From NCBI RefSeq assembly GCF_019308285.1, contig NZ_WWEM01000025.1, positions 1-64,000 of the forward strand: a DNA stretch of 64,000 nt. Direction: 5' to 3'. The position numbers and the translations under genes are program-made. The first letter of the stretch is position 1. Each line of letters starts with the position of its first letter. Below are positions 18,481-26,431 of the stretch, in pieces. Source of the DNA: Flavobacterium quisquiliarum. GTDB taxonomy: Bacteria; Bacteroidota; Bacteroidia; Flavobacteriales; Flavobacteriaceae. Under the pieces are notes generated by a model. The model searched no databases and was not told where the DNA came from. It saw nothing but the letters and a program-made list of their open reading frames with translations.

Positions 18481-19992
18481 CTAAAGATAAGAATCGGACT
18501 GTTTTAAAGGAAGGGTCACTGTAAATTCAGCGCCGTTGTCTTTCTCCCCCAAGGCAGTAATAGAGCCATTGTGCCTTTGGGCTATTTTTCTGCACAGGGC
18601 AAGTCCGAGCCCGTTTCCTTCGTATTTGTCTTTAGAGTGAAGCCTTTCAAAGGCATCAAATATTTTCTCTGCAAAAACAGGATCCAGTCCAATGCCGTTG
18701 TCCTTTATTTTTATTTCCAGCATCCCGGTGCCTTCTTGATTGTTTTTAATAGTAGAAGTGATTATCACTCTGGGCGGTTCCTCTGCTTTTGAGAACTTAA
18801 GGGCATTGTGCACCAGGTTATAAAAAAGCTGGTGGATCAGTATCGGCGCCCCTTCTATATGGGGAAGCTCACTTATGACCAGAATAGCTCCTTTTTCATT
18901 TATGATCAGTTCCAGATCGGTTTTGATATTTTCAATGACCAGGTCAAGGTTTATTTTTTCAACAGGCTGCGATCTTTTATCCAGGGTCGAGTAGGCAAGG
19001 ATGCCTTCAATGATATTCTGCATCCTTTGTGCGGACTGGTCTACCTTTTGCAGGAATTTTTTAGCGTTCTCACTAAAATCGGCTTTGTACTCATTTTTTA
19101 AAATACTATTGAACGTTTTAATTTTTCGAATAGGCTCTTTCAGGTCATGGCTCACAACACCTGCGAAATGCATAAGGTCATCATTGGATCTGCGAAGCTC
19201 CTGTGTTCTCTCGGCGACCTGTTTTTTGAGTTCCTCTTCAAAGGCTTTCTGCTCGTGGATATCCTGTATGATCCCGATAAGGGTGCCGGGGGTTCCATTC
19301 TCGCCGGTGATAATTCTGCCATTGATCTTCACCCATTTAATCGATCCGTCATCGTTTAAAATTCGGGCCTCGTAGCACATTTTTCCTGTAGTCTGCGCCT
19401 GCTGGTGCGCTCTCTCGCGCAGGGCCTGGTCCTCCGGGTGCAGTCTGGCTATGAGCTCTTCGTTGGCAATCTCATGGTCGATGGACCAGATGGCATTGAA
19501 ATTTCCCGAAGTTTTGATTTTTTTGGTCGCTAAGTCTATTTCATAGGTTCCCATTCCCGAGGATTCAACAGCCATTCTGAGCCTTTGCTCGGCACTCTGG
19601 GTCTGCTGTTTTGCAAGGTGCAGCTCGGTGACATCCGAGCCTGTATTCATCACCGCATAGATCCCGCCTCCCTTATCAAAAAGAGGGATAAAGCTGTAAT
19701 TGAAATAATAGGTTCTAAGGGCACCGTCCACCATTAAATCAACCTGTTTGTCCTTTGCGTGAAAGGCAGTTCCGGTCTTGAGCACTTGGAGTGCCTGCTC
19801 AAAAAACGGCTGGTTTTGGGTTTCAGGGAGCACCTCCAGGTAGTTTTTTCCAATTATCTTGTCCCCTTTGCCCCAGGCCTGCATCATAGCGGGGTTGGCG
19901 AGTTGTATCTTTAATTCGTCCCCTGTATAAACAGCGGTGGGCAGCGGGGTATTATCCACAATGTCCTTCAAAAGCAATATATTGTCATACAT
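18481..19992 (-). CDS. Cytoplasmic PAS-PAS sensor histidine kinase
   Basis: A 503-aa kinase without membrane segments. PAS 1 is at residues about 5-125 and PAS 2 (PAS_3 type, LHPEDQAL and GSIKWVKINGRII) at about 135-255. A coiled linker leads to HisKA with the phospho-acceptor in SHDLKEP (about H282). The HATPase domain has the N box HNALKF, G1 DNGIGLDP and G2 GNGLGLAL. It should sense an intracellular or redox-type signal and phosphorylate a response regulator encoded elsewhere, since none is adjacent. Architecture resembles bacteriophytochrome-like kinases without the chromophore domain. Confidence 0.92.
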   Translation of the reverse strand: MYDNILLLKDIVDNTPLPTAVYTGDELKIQLANPAMMQAWGKGDKIIGKNYLEVLPETQNQPFFEQALQVLKTGTAFHAKDKQVDLMVDGALRTYYFNYSFIPLFDKGGGIYAVMNTGSDVTELHLAKQQTQSAEQRLRMAVESSGMGTYEIDLATKKIKTSGNFNAIWSIDHEIANEELIARLHPEDQALRERAHQQAQTTGKMCYEARILNDDGSIKWVKINGRIITGENGTPGTLIGIIQDIHEQKAFEEELKKQVAERTQELRRSNDDLMHFAGVVSHDLKEPIRKIKTFNSILKNEYKADFSENAKKFLQKVDQSAQRMQNIIEGILAYSTLDKRSQPVEKINLDLVIENIKTDLELIINEKGAILVISELPHIEGAPILIHQLFYNLVHNALKFSKAEEPPRVIITSTIKNNQEGTGMLEIKIKDNGIGLDPVFAEKIFDAFERLHSKDKYEGNGLGLALCRKIAQRHNGSITALGEKDNGAEFTVTLPLKQSDSYL

Positions 19993-20164
19993 CGTTGGGT
20001 GGTTTAGATTCTAACGAAAGTAGATTTAATTAATTTTAGTGTGTTACGTAAATATAAAAGAATGTTTCATAATTCCAATAGAATATTTTAACTGACTGCC
20101 AGATAATCAAAGTGTAGTGCAGTGATTTATTTAAATAATTAGTACTGGCTGGAAAATAAAGCTG
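19993..20164. other. Promoter-side region of the histidine kinase
   Basis: AT-rich DNA between the kinase start and repeat copy 2. No gene seen. Confidence 0.35.
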
Positions 20165-20258
20165 TTTTGGGAGCTTCTCCCGCTATGCGTTTCACCCGAG
20201 CGCAAGCGAACTGGCGAAGCAGTCGGGGCTGGGGCTGCTGCTGAGACAGCAGAAGCTT
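20165..20258 (+). repeat. Structured ~100-bp repeat, copy 2 (divergent centre)
   Basis: Shares the outer parts of the repeat (gggagcttctcccgct and tcggggctggggct) and has a terminal hairpin CTGCTG/CAGCAG. The central hairpin of the other copies is replaced by unrelated sequence (cccgagcgcaagcgaactgg). It abuts the IS6 remnant. Confidence 0.55.
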
Positions 20259-20283
20259 CAGGCAAATCTGTATCAACTGCAAA

Positions 20284-20574
20284 TCACGATTACTAAACAC
20301 TGATAAAAGCAGCTCAAATACAGCGGCTGTCAAAGTCTATAACAAGCGCTCGTTCTCAAGGATTAAAATCCGGCAGTGTTAATGTATTAACAATATTGCA
20401 GAACAGGATCATCGTTTTATCAAGTGGCGCATACAGAACGGATTAGGTTTTAAAAGTTTTGAATCTGCAGAGAGAACTCTAAGCGGAATTGAAGTTGTGA
20501 ATATGCTTCAAAAGAATCAGATGATTGAACCGGGGATATCTATGTTTAAATCATTCTGTAAATTGGCGGGCTGA
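20284..20574 (+). pseudogene. IS6-family transposase C-terminal remnant
   Basis: A reading frame here matches the C-terminal end of IS6/IS26-type DDE transposases as I know them. It reads TDKSSSNTAAVKVYNKRS, then an in-frame TAA at 20380-20382, then NNIAEQDHRFIKWRI, GLGFKSFESAERTLSGIEV, ending at TGA 20572-20574. The catalytic glutamate region EQDH is present. The N-terminal two thirds and DDE residues upstream are missing, and no terminal inverted repeats were identified, so the element is dead. Confidence 0.8.
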
Positions 20575-20661
20575 TTTTTAAATCACTTAAATTCTTATAT
20601 TTTATTCTGACAGATGCGGCAGAACCTAAATTTTCCTATTTAAAAAAAACTGGTAAATTAA

Positions 20662-20693
20662 AAAAGCATGCACCCATATGGGCGCATGCTTTT
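20662..20693 (-). terminator. Terminator of the 20718-21134 gene
   Basis: Hairpin AAAAGCATGC with its complement GCATGCTTTT, internally extended by CCCATATGGG. It lies 25 nt past the stop of the minus-strand gene. Confidence 0.75.
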
Positions 20694-20717
20694 AGATTAT
20701 AATCTTTTGGTTCTAAA

Positions 20718-21134
20718 TTAAATTTTAGTCTGATAAACAGATTTTCCGTCTAATGAAACTTCAATTAGACCAGTCTTTTCGGTAAATGTTGTTCTTAAGA
20801 CACTTCCTTTAAAAAGAGAAACATCACCGTAAACTTTTCCCGTTTCATCGGTAGCATATTCGAACAATAATTTTTTGTTGTCCGGTTCGATTCCCAGCTT
20901 ATAACTTGAAAACTTTGTTCCTTTTAAAGCGAATGACTGCTGGGAATCGATTATTTTATCATCCGCATAGAAATTTGTAACTGCCTTGTTCAGCGTAATG
21001 TCCGGATAATATTTATTTACTTTTTCAAGCAGGGAGTACTGAGCGGTGTTAGCATCTTCGAGTTTAGATGTAATGGTCTGCGCAGATGAGGCTGCTGTAA
21101 AAATAAGAGCTAAAAGTAATGTGATTCTTTTCAT
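20718..21134 (-). CDS. Hypothetical secreted protein
   Basis: A 138-aa protein with a clear signal peptide (MKRITLLLALIFTAASSAQ). The remainder is predicted beta-rich with repeated short strands (TGKVYGDVSLFKGSVLRTTF, KTGLIEVSLDGKSVYQTKI). No family is recognised; it may be a small periplasmic or secreted protein of Flavobacteriaceae. Monocistronic, with its own terminator. Confidence 0.65.
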   Translation of the reverse strand: MKRITLLLALIFTAASSAQTITSKLEDANTAQYSLLEKVNKYYPDITLNKAVTNFYADDKIIDSQQSFALKGTKFSSYKLGIEPDNKKLLFEYATDETGKVYGDVSLFKGSVLRTTFTEKTGLIEVSLDGKSVYQTKI

Positions 21135-21311
21135 AATTTAAATTTTAATTGTTAGAGTTTTAAAATAATCTCTAAAACTTCATAATATCCATTTTTTTTG
21201 CATGATATATGATATTATTTCCATCAAGGTACTAAATATTTAGCACTGTTTGAAATAAAAAGCAAATTTTTTAGAAAATAACTATAAGAAAATGTATGCC
21301 TGCATCAGCTG

Positions 21312-21490
21312 CAGATTCGAACCTAATTGTTGGATCCGCTAGCATAACTCATTTTCTACTTTTACAATATTGGTGTGCCACGATTGTGCCACGAAACTTC
21401 AATTGGTAAAATGTTTTTAGAAAACAGCCTTAACATTTTGTGGCAAAAAAGGTATCCATTCCAAATGCAATGTGCCACGATTTTGCCACA
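21312..21490. repeat. Repeat with 11-nt-spaced direct motifs, diverged copy (C)
   Basis: Begins with ttcgaacctaa and carries TGCCAC at 21376 and 21387, an inverted GTGGCA at 21440, and a second direct pair at 21473 and 21484. Both pairs are spaced exactly 11 nt. The layout matches the copies at 22641 and 35623. Probably a recombinase-site scar; no integrase gene is present. Confidence 0.55.
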
Positions 21491-21533
21491 AAACTTAATT
21501 TAAGGTTTTAAACCTAAATAAAAGTGCTATTAA

Positions 21534-21559
21534 GTGCGGGAAAAGGACTCGAACCAATG
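21534..21559 (-). other. tRNA 3'-end-like fragment
   Basis: On the minus strand GGTTCGAGTCC followed by TTTTCCCGCAC resembles a tRNA T arm and acceptor 3' half. The T stem pairs poorly and no complete cloverleaf is found, so this is not a functional tRNA. Such fragments mark sites where integrating elements used a tRNA gene. Confidence 0.35.
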
Positions 21560-21810
21560 TTCTTCGATAATGATCTTGGAGTGCTGCTGTAAAACTTAGT
21601 TAATTGGTTGTTTTTTCTTTTTCTGTTATTTCTTTTAGATTTTTTATTTAGATTTTTGTCGATGATAGGGGTGATGGATGGAAAGCAAGAATAAAATAGT
21701 ATCAAATTTTTCAATATTGTCGCTTGATTGCAGGTTTTTAAGACATTTGGACAATAAACTATTAGTATAAATAATTTATACTAAAAGTGTAATTTATTAT
21801 CTTTGTAAGG

Positions 21811-22386
21811 ATGAATAAAAATCTCTATATAATTGCAGGCTGTAATGGTGCTGGCAAGACTACTGCTTCATTTACAATACTTCCGGAAATACTAAATTGT
21901 AAGGAGTTTGTAAATGCGGACGAAATTGCTAAAGGACTTTCGCCTTTCCAGCCTGAAAAGGCTGCCTTTGAATCGGGAAGAATAATGCTCCACAGAATCA
22001 ATGAATTATTGGCAAATGATGAAGTTTTCGCCTTTGAAACGACTTTGGCCACAAAAAGCTATAAAGCGAAAGTGATTTCGGCTCAGGAAAAAGGATATAA
22101 AGTGGTTCTTTTATTTTTTTGGCTCGATAGTGTTGACCTGGCAATTGAAAGGGTCAAGACCAGGGTTCAGGAAGGAGGACACAATATTGAAACCGATGTT
22201 ATTAAACGCAGATATAAAAACGGAATAACTAATTTGTTTGCTATATATTTGCCTATAGTTAATGAGGCATTGATTTTTGACAATACAGCTGTAAAAGCTG
22301 AATTGATAGCACAAAAAACTTTGGGCAATGATATTGAAGTTATAAATGAAATCAAGTTCGATAAACTCACAAAGAACAAGTCATGA
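21811..22386 (+). CDS. Zeta-toxin-like P-loop kinase
   Basis: A 191-aa protein with Walker A GCNGAGKT at residues 10-17 and NADEIAKGLSPFQPEKAAFESGR, matching zeta toxin/UDP-N-acetylglucosamine kinase-like proteins. The FETTLATKS and RVKTRVQEGGHNIETDVIKRRY segments are also typical. Zeta toxins phosphorylate UDP-GlcNAc and block wall synthesis; many chromosomal homologues have unproven targets. The gene overlaps the next one by ATGA at 22383-22386, so both are translated together. It sits between two copies of an island-type repeat, suggesting mobility. Confidence 0.85.
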   Translation: MNKNLYIIAGCNGAGKTTASFTILPEILNCKEFVNADEIAKGLSPFQPEKAAFESGRIMLHRINELLANDEVFAFETTLATKSYKAKVISAQEKGYKVVLLFFWLDSVDLAIERVKTRVQEGGHNIETDVIKRRYKNGITNLFAIYLPIVNEALIFDNTAVKAELIAQKTLGNDIEVINEIKFDKLTKNKS

Positions 22387-22544
22387 GAGAATACAAATCA
22401 ACAACGACACCGACTCAGAAGAAGATTATAGAGGCAATGGATAAAGTTTCTGAAAAATTAATTGAGTTTAAAAAGAAAAATAACAGCGATCTGGTTGTTA
22501 TGCAGGATGGCAAGATTGTAAGGATAAAAGCCAGTTCTTTATAA
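22383..22544 (+). CDS. 53-aa protein coupled to the zeta-like toxin (putative antitoxin)
   Basis: Starts MREYKSTTTPTQKKIIEAMD and ends KIVRIKASSL. It begins with ATG inside the toxin stop codon (ATGA overlap), which is strong support for translation. Predicted as an N-terminal helix (KKIIEAMDKVSEKLIEFKKK) and a C-terminal beta hairpin (DLVVMQDGKIVRIKA). No family recognised. By position it may be the antitoxin, though classical epsilon antitoxins precede zeta and are larger; that role is inference. Confidence 0.65.
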   Translation: MREYKSTTTPTQKKIIEAMDKVSEKLIEFKKKNNSDLVVMQDGKIVRIKASSL

Positions 22545-22640
22545 AAAGAATAGCTCTAAGCATCGAGAGCTCTCAGAAATGAGGGCTGTTTTATCTTTCT
22601 ATCTTTATTAACTTAGTGTTTTTTCTTTTTCGTATCTAAA

Positions 22641-22979
22641 GTTTCGAACCTAAATTTGTCAGGCTTTGATACAGCTGATTTTTCATTTTTTCAAATTCCG
22701 ATGTGCCGCGATTCTGCCGCAAACTTAAAGCGGTGGAATATCTTTAAAAAACACCTAAGCTTTTTGCGGCAAAAAAATAGCTGCCCGTGAGATATAGAAC
22801 TCAGGTTTCTCATAAAAACAGCTCTGCTGTCTTTTACTGGGAATTTTAGTAAACCCTTAAAGGGTGAAATAAATGATGCTCTTCTGATTTCTGTTTCTCT
22901 TTGGAAGATAATTGATATAACCGTAATCATTCAGGTCTGCGGTGCATCTATGGCAGGTGACAGGGCCGCTTATTTTGGC
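22641..22979. repeat. Long direct repeat, copy A (~340 bp)
   Basis: Nearly the same sequence recurs at 35623-35960 in the same orientation. Identity is highest from the TGCCGC motifs onward and covers gtgaaataaatgatgctctt and tcaggtctgcggtgcatcta. TGCCGC occurs at 22704 and 22715 with inverted GCGGCA at 22766. Similarity ends sharply after cttattttggc. No convincing gene within. Confidence 0.85.
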
Positions 22980-23079
22980 AGTCTTCATAATTTCATGCCT
23001 GCAGGCTTTGATAGGATTAATATAGCCTGTGTATACTATTATTTTTTAGGTTTAATGTTAGTTTTAAGTTTTGGTATTA

Positions 23080-23187
23080 TTTTTTGGAGCTCTTCCCGCT
23101 GTACGCTTCAATCTTTTTTGCCGAACCCCGGCAGAAAAGGATTTCCACTGCCATCGGGGCTAGGGGCTCCCAAAGAGCCCTGTTTTG
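23080..23187 (+). repeat. Structured ~100-bp repeat, copy 3
   Basis: Closest to copies 1 and 4. Central hairpin CTTTTTTGCCG / CGGCAGAAAAG pairs fully with one wobble; terminal hairpin GGGCTC/GAGCCC, then TGTTTTG. Located between repeat A and the polyphosphate kinase gene. Confidence 0.8.
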
Positions 23188-23475
23188 TGTTGGAGAACTT
23201 GACATTCAAACCCAAATGCTGTATTTCTAATCAATACTTAAAACCGTAGATATAATTTTCTCACAATACTATTAGTTCCTCCGTCCAAAAAAAAATAGAT
23301 TTTGCGGCCGCAGAAGCAGCACATCTATGCAGCAGATCATGATATGTTACCATTAAATTAAATTATGGTTAACTGCCTGTCTGTATTTATATTTTAAAAT
23401 AATTAATCCTGAAATTTACAAGTGTATTGATAAAAAGTATAAACAAATTTCTCTTATAATAGTATCTCATTAAAC

Positions 23476-25494
23476 GTGCAAAACTATCTTATCCCTTCAG
23501 AACTATCATGGCTTTCTTTCAATAGCTGCATTTTAGATGAAGCAGAAAACGTCAATAATTCACTATATGAACGAATTAAATTTTTAGCAATTCATTCTTC
23601 TAACCTGGATGAGTTTTTCAGGGTTAAAATTAGAAAACTGCTGATTAAAAATTCAAAGAAGAATAAAGATTTACTGGATAAAATTTTAGCTGAAGTTAAT
23701 CTCCAGCAAAACAGGTTTGGTACTATTTGGAAGAATTCACTACTTACGGAATTAGCTGCTAATAACATTATTTACTATGAAAATCAAGAGCTTACTGAAG
23801 AACATCTTGAGGAGATAGAATATTATTTTAAAAGTATCATTCTCTCCTATATACAGGTCATTCATATTTCAGTAAACCAGCCTAAAACTTATTTCTTAAA
23901 CAATCGCAGTTTATATTTTTTGGTGAAGTTAAAAGATTCTGCAGGTAACTTTAATTATGCGTATCTGAATATTCCTTCGGATAAACTCGATCGATATAAA
24001 CAATTGCAAAGTCCGGGAGATACACATTATATTATTTCCATTGATACCATAATAAAGAATTGTTTATCCCTAATATTTCCTTCCGGAAAAATAGCTGCCT
24101 GCTATGCCATAAAATTAAATCGGGATGAAAATTATCTGATAGAAGATGAATACTCAGGAGATTTGATAGCAAAAATTGAAGCAAAAATTGAAGAACGCAA
24201 ACGAGGTTCATCCACAAGGTTTTTGTATGATTCTAATATGGATGCTGAAACAATTTCGGTATGTAAAAAAACTTTCCGCCTTAAAAAAGATGAAATGATA
24301 AAAGGAGGAAGCCATCATAATTTTTATGACTTATTCAAGTTTCCAAATCCTTTGAAACCAGATCTTCAGGGAGCAGATTATCCGGGTCTCAAACACCTGC
24401 CTTTTGAAAGCAGCAAGTCAATTTTTGAAATTATTGACAAACAAAATCAATTATTACACTTTCCGTATCAATCCTATTATTATGTGCTTCAGTTTTTTAA
24501 TCAGGCGGCAATTAACAGAAACGTCCTGGAGATAAAAATTACCTTATACAGGATTTCATCGCAGTCCTTAATTGCAAATGCTTTGATAAGCGCCGCCAAA
24601 AACGGCAAAAAAATAACTGTTTTTGTAGAAGTCAAAGCGCGTTTTGATGAATACAATAATTTATTCTGGTCTCGGGAAATGAAAAATGCCGGTGTAAAAA
24701 TTATTCAAAGTATGCCGAATTTAAAGGTTCATGCTAAAGTTGCAATGGTGATAATGAAAGACAAGTATGGAAATAAAAAATGCTATAATTATTTATCAAC
24801 TGGAAATTTTAATGAAAGCACGGCAAATGTTTATTCTGATTTTGGATTTTTCACTTCAGAAAAAAAATATGCAGATGATCTGAAAAAAATCTTTACATTT
24901 TTAAAAACCAAGAAAAAAGCAGAGGCGCCAAAAAATATTCTGGCGGCAGGCTTTAATATGAAAGAAAGGTTACTGGAATTAATAGATACTGAAATAGAAA
25001 ATAAAAAAGCAGGCATGGAAGCTGCTGTTTTTTTAAAAGTAAACGGAGTTGATGAAAAAGATATTATCTACAAGCTTATTGAAGCCAGCAGGGCAGGTGT
25101 TGAAGTAACATTGATAGTTCGTGGAATCTGCACTTTATTGCCAGGAATTAAAGGTGTAAGCGAGAATATAAAAATCTACAGGATTGTAGATATGTTCCTG
25201 GAACATTCCAGAATTTACAAATTTGCAAATAATGGACAGGAAAAAATCTATTTGTCCTCTGCCGATATGTTAAGCCGAAATTTAAACAGGAGAATAGAAG
25301 TTGCTTTTCCGCTGTATGATGAAAAACACATTGCAGAAATTAATACCATTATCCAGTTACAACTGCAAGACAATACAAAAAGAAGAACCATAAACAGTGA
25401 AGGAAATAATGAACTCGGCATTCTCAGTACTGATGAAAAAAGACGTGCGCAAACCGAAATTTATGATTGGCTTGCCGAAAGTAACATGGAATAA
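23476..25494 (+). CDS. ppk1: Polyphosphate kinase 1
   Basis: Cytoplasmic or membrane-associated enzyme (672 aa) that makes polyphosphate from ATP. The N-terminal helical domain has SELSWLSFN and FLAIHSSNLDEFFRV, a PPK1 signature. The two catalytic PLD-like domains carry histidines in NLKVHAKVAM (about H419, phospho-acceptor) and FLEHSRIYKF (about H577), plus STGNFNESTA and SSADMLSRNLNRRIEVAFPL. Translation probably begins at GTG 23476 because no in-frame ATG precedes the conserved start. Downstream genes in this block also concern phosphorus. Confidence 0.93.
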   Translation: MQNYLIPSELSWLSFNSCILDEAENVNNSLYERIKFLAIHSSNLDEFFRVKIRKLLIKNSKKNKDLLDKILAEVNLQQNRFGTIWKNSLLTELAANNIIYYENQELTEEHLEEIEYYFKSIILSYIQVIHISVNQPKTYFLNNRSLYFLVKLKDSAGNFNYAYLNIPSDKLDRYKQLQSPGDTHYIISIDTIIKNCLSLIFPSGKIAACYAIKLNRDENYLIEDEYSGDLIAKIEAKIEERKRGSSTRFLYDSNMDAETISVCKKTFRLKKDEMIKGGSHHNFYDLFKFPNPLKPDLQGADYPGLKHLPFESSKSIFEIIDKQNQLLHFPYQSYYYVLQFFNQAAINRNVLEIKITLYRISSQSLIANALISAAKNGKKITVFVEVKARFDEYNNLFWSREMKNAGVKIIQSMPNLKVHAKVAMVIMKDKYGNKKCYNYLSTGNFNESTANVYSDFGFFTSEKKYADDLKKIFTFLKTKKKAEAPKNILAAGFNMKERLLELIDTEIENKKAGMEAAVFLKVNGVDEKDIIYKLIEASRAGVEVTLIVRGICTLLPGIKGVSENIKIYRIVDMFLEHSRIYKFANNGQEKIYLSSADMLSRNLNRRIEVAFPLYDEKHIAEINTIIQLQLQDNTKRRTINSEGNNELGILSTDEKRRAQTEIYDWLAESNME

Positions 25495-25533
25495 TGTTTT
25501 TTAATCTTATATGTAAGTAAATCTAAATCTAAC

Positions 25534-25563
25534 AAAAAGCCTGAACGTAATGTCAGGCTTTTT
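25534..25563. terminator. Bidirectional terminator between ppk1 and phosphatase gene
   Basis: Perfect 11-bp stem AAAAAGCCTGA / TCAGGCTTTTT with an 8-nt loop and A and T runs on both sides, lying between two converging genes. Confidence 0.85.
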
Positions 25564-25589
25564 GAATTATTAACTTTAAGATTATTCCT

Positions 25590-26405
25590 TTATTTAGTGT
25601 ACTTTTTTCTCAGGATATTTATTTCTTTAGGCCCAATTCCCATTTCCTGCTGCAGGAAGTTTTCTATACTTCCGTATTGTGTTTTTATACCTCCAAAAAA
25701 CAAGTGGATAAGCTCTGGTTTTAGTGCCATTTCCTTTTCTATCTGAGCTTCAGTTAAGCCGCTCATTTTTGCAAGCGGTGCCATCATTCCCTTGTTCATT
25801 TTCTTAAGATAAACATTTGATGCCACATAATCTTCTTCGATCGTTTTCTCAGGAACATTTAAAGTATATAAAAATAATGCTGTTGCCATACCGGTACGGT
25901 CACGTCCTCCGGTGCAATGATACATTACCGCTTCTTTTTTATCTGCAGTCAATAATTTTACAAATAAGGGACGGAATCTGTCGCCACTGTATTTTACGGC
26001 ATCTGAACCATAAAATTTTTCAAGAAAACCTCCTTCTTTCAAAAGTTTGACCATTTGTGCCGCATTAGGAATACTATCGCTTCCTGCAGGACTTAAAGTA
26101 TAATCCGTATTTTGCGGCAAACGGTCCGGAGCAGCTTTCGATTCAGCCACACCTCTAAAATCAACAACGGTATGAATTTTCTTTTTATCTAAAAGTGCTA
26201 TATCTTCATTGGTCAATTTATCAATTCCGGCGCTTCTGTATACTTTTCCCCATACAACCTCTTTTCCATCTGTAGTTTTATATCCGCCTACATCTCTAAA
26301 GTTTAATGCGCCTTTTACAGGAACTAATCTTTTAATACTGTCTGTTAGCTGAGCGTTTGCCAATGTTTGTACCAAAATGGCCGCTATAATTATTGTTTTT
26401 TTCAT
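25590..26405 (-). CDS. Exported tyrosine/serine phosphatase-like protein (Y_phosphatase3)
   Basis: A 271-aa protein with a signal peptide (MKKTIIIAAILVQTLANAQ). The phosphatase signature HCTGGRDRTGMA (HC-x5-R) is complete, and the N-terminal NFRDVGGYKT and VYRSAGIDKLT motifs are those of the IphP/Y_phosphatase3 family. It should remove phosphate from phosphotyrosine, phosphoserine or phosphoinositide-like substrates outside the cytoplasm. It follows the TonB receptor gene by 26 nt on the same strand, suggesting release of phosphate from a ligand the receptor binds. Confidence 0.88.
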   Translation of the reverse strand: MKKTIIIAAILVQTLANAQLTDSIKRLVPVKGALNFRDVGGYKTTDGKEVVWGKVYRSAGIDKLTNEDIALLDKKKIHTVVDFRGVAESKAAPDRLPQNTDYTLSPAGSDSIPNAAQMVKLLKEGGFLEKFYGSDAVKYSGDRFRPLFVKLLTADKKEAVMYHCTGGRDRTGMATALFLYTLNVPEKTIEEDYVASNVYLKKMNKGMMAPLAKMSGLTEAQIEKEMALKPELIHLFFGGIKTQYGSIENFLQQEMGIGPKEINILRKKYTK

Positions 26406-26431
26406 TTTTATATTTGATTAATTTATTTGTT

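Noticed and set aside
20139..20333. 64-codon minus-strand frame
   Set aside because: Runs through repeat copy 2 and the IS6 remnant; composition (SQQQPQPRLLRQ) comes from the repeat.
21541..21600. Possible tRNA gene on the minus strand
   Set aside because: The T-loop-like GGTTCGAGTCC is present but no D arm, anticodon arm or paired acceptor stem could be drawn.
22691..22930. 79-codon minus-strand frame within repeat A
   Set aside because: Copy B has stops and shifts in the same frame, so coding is not conserved between the repeats.
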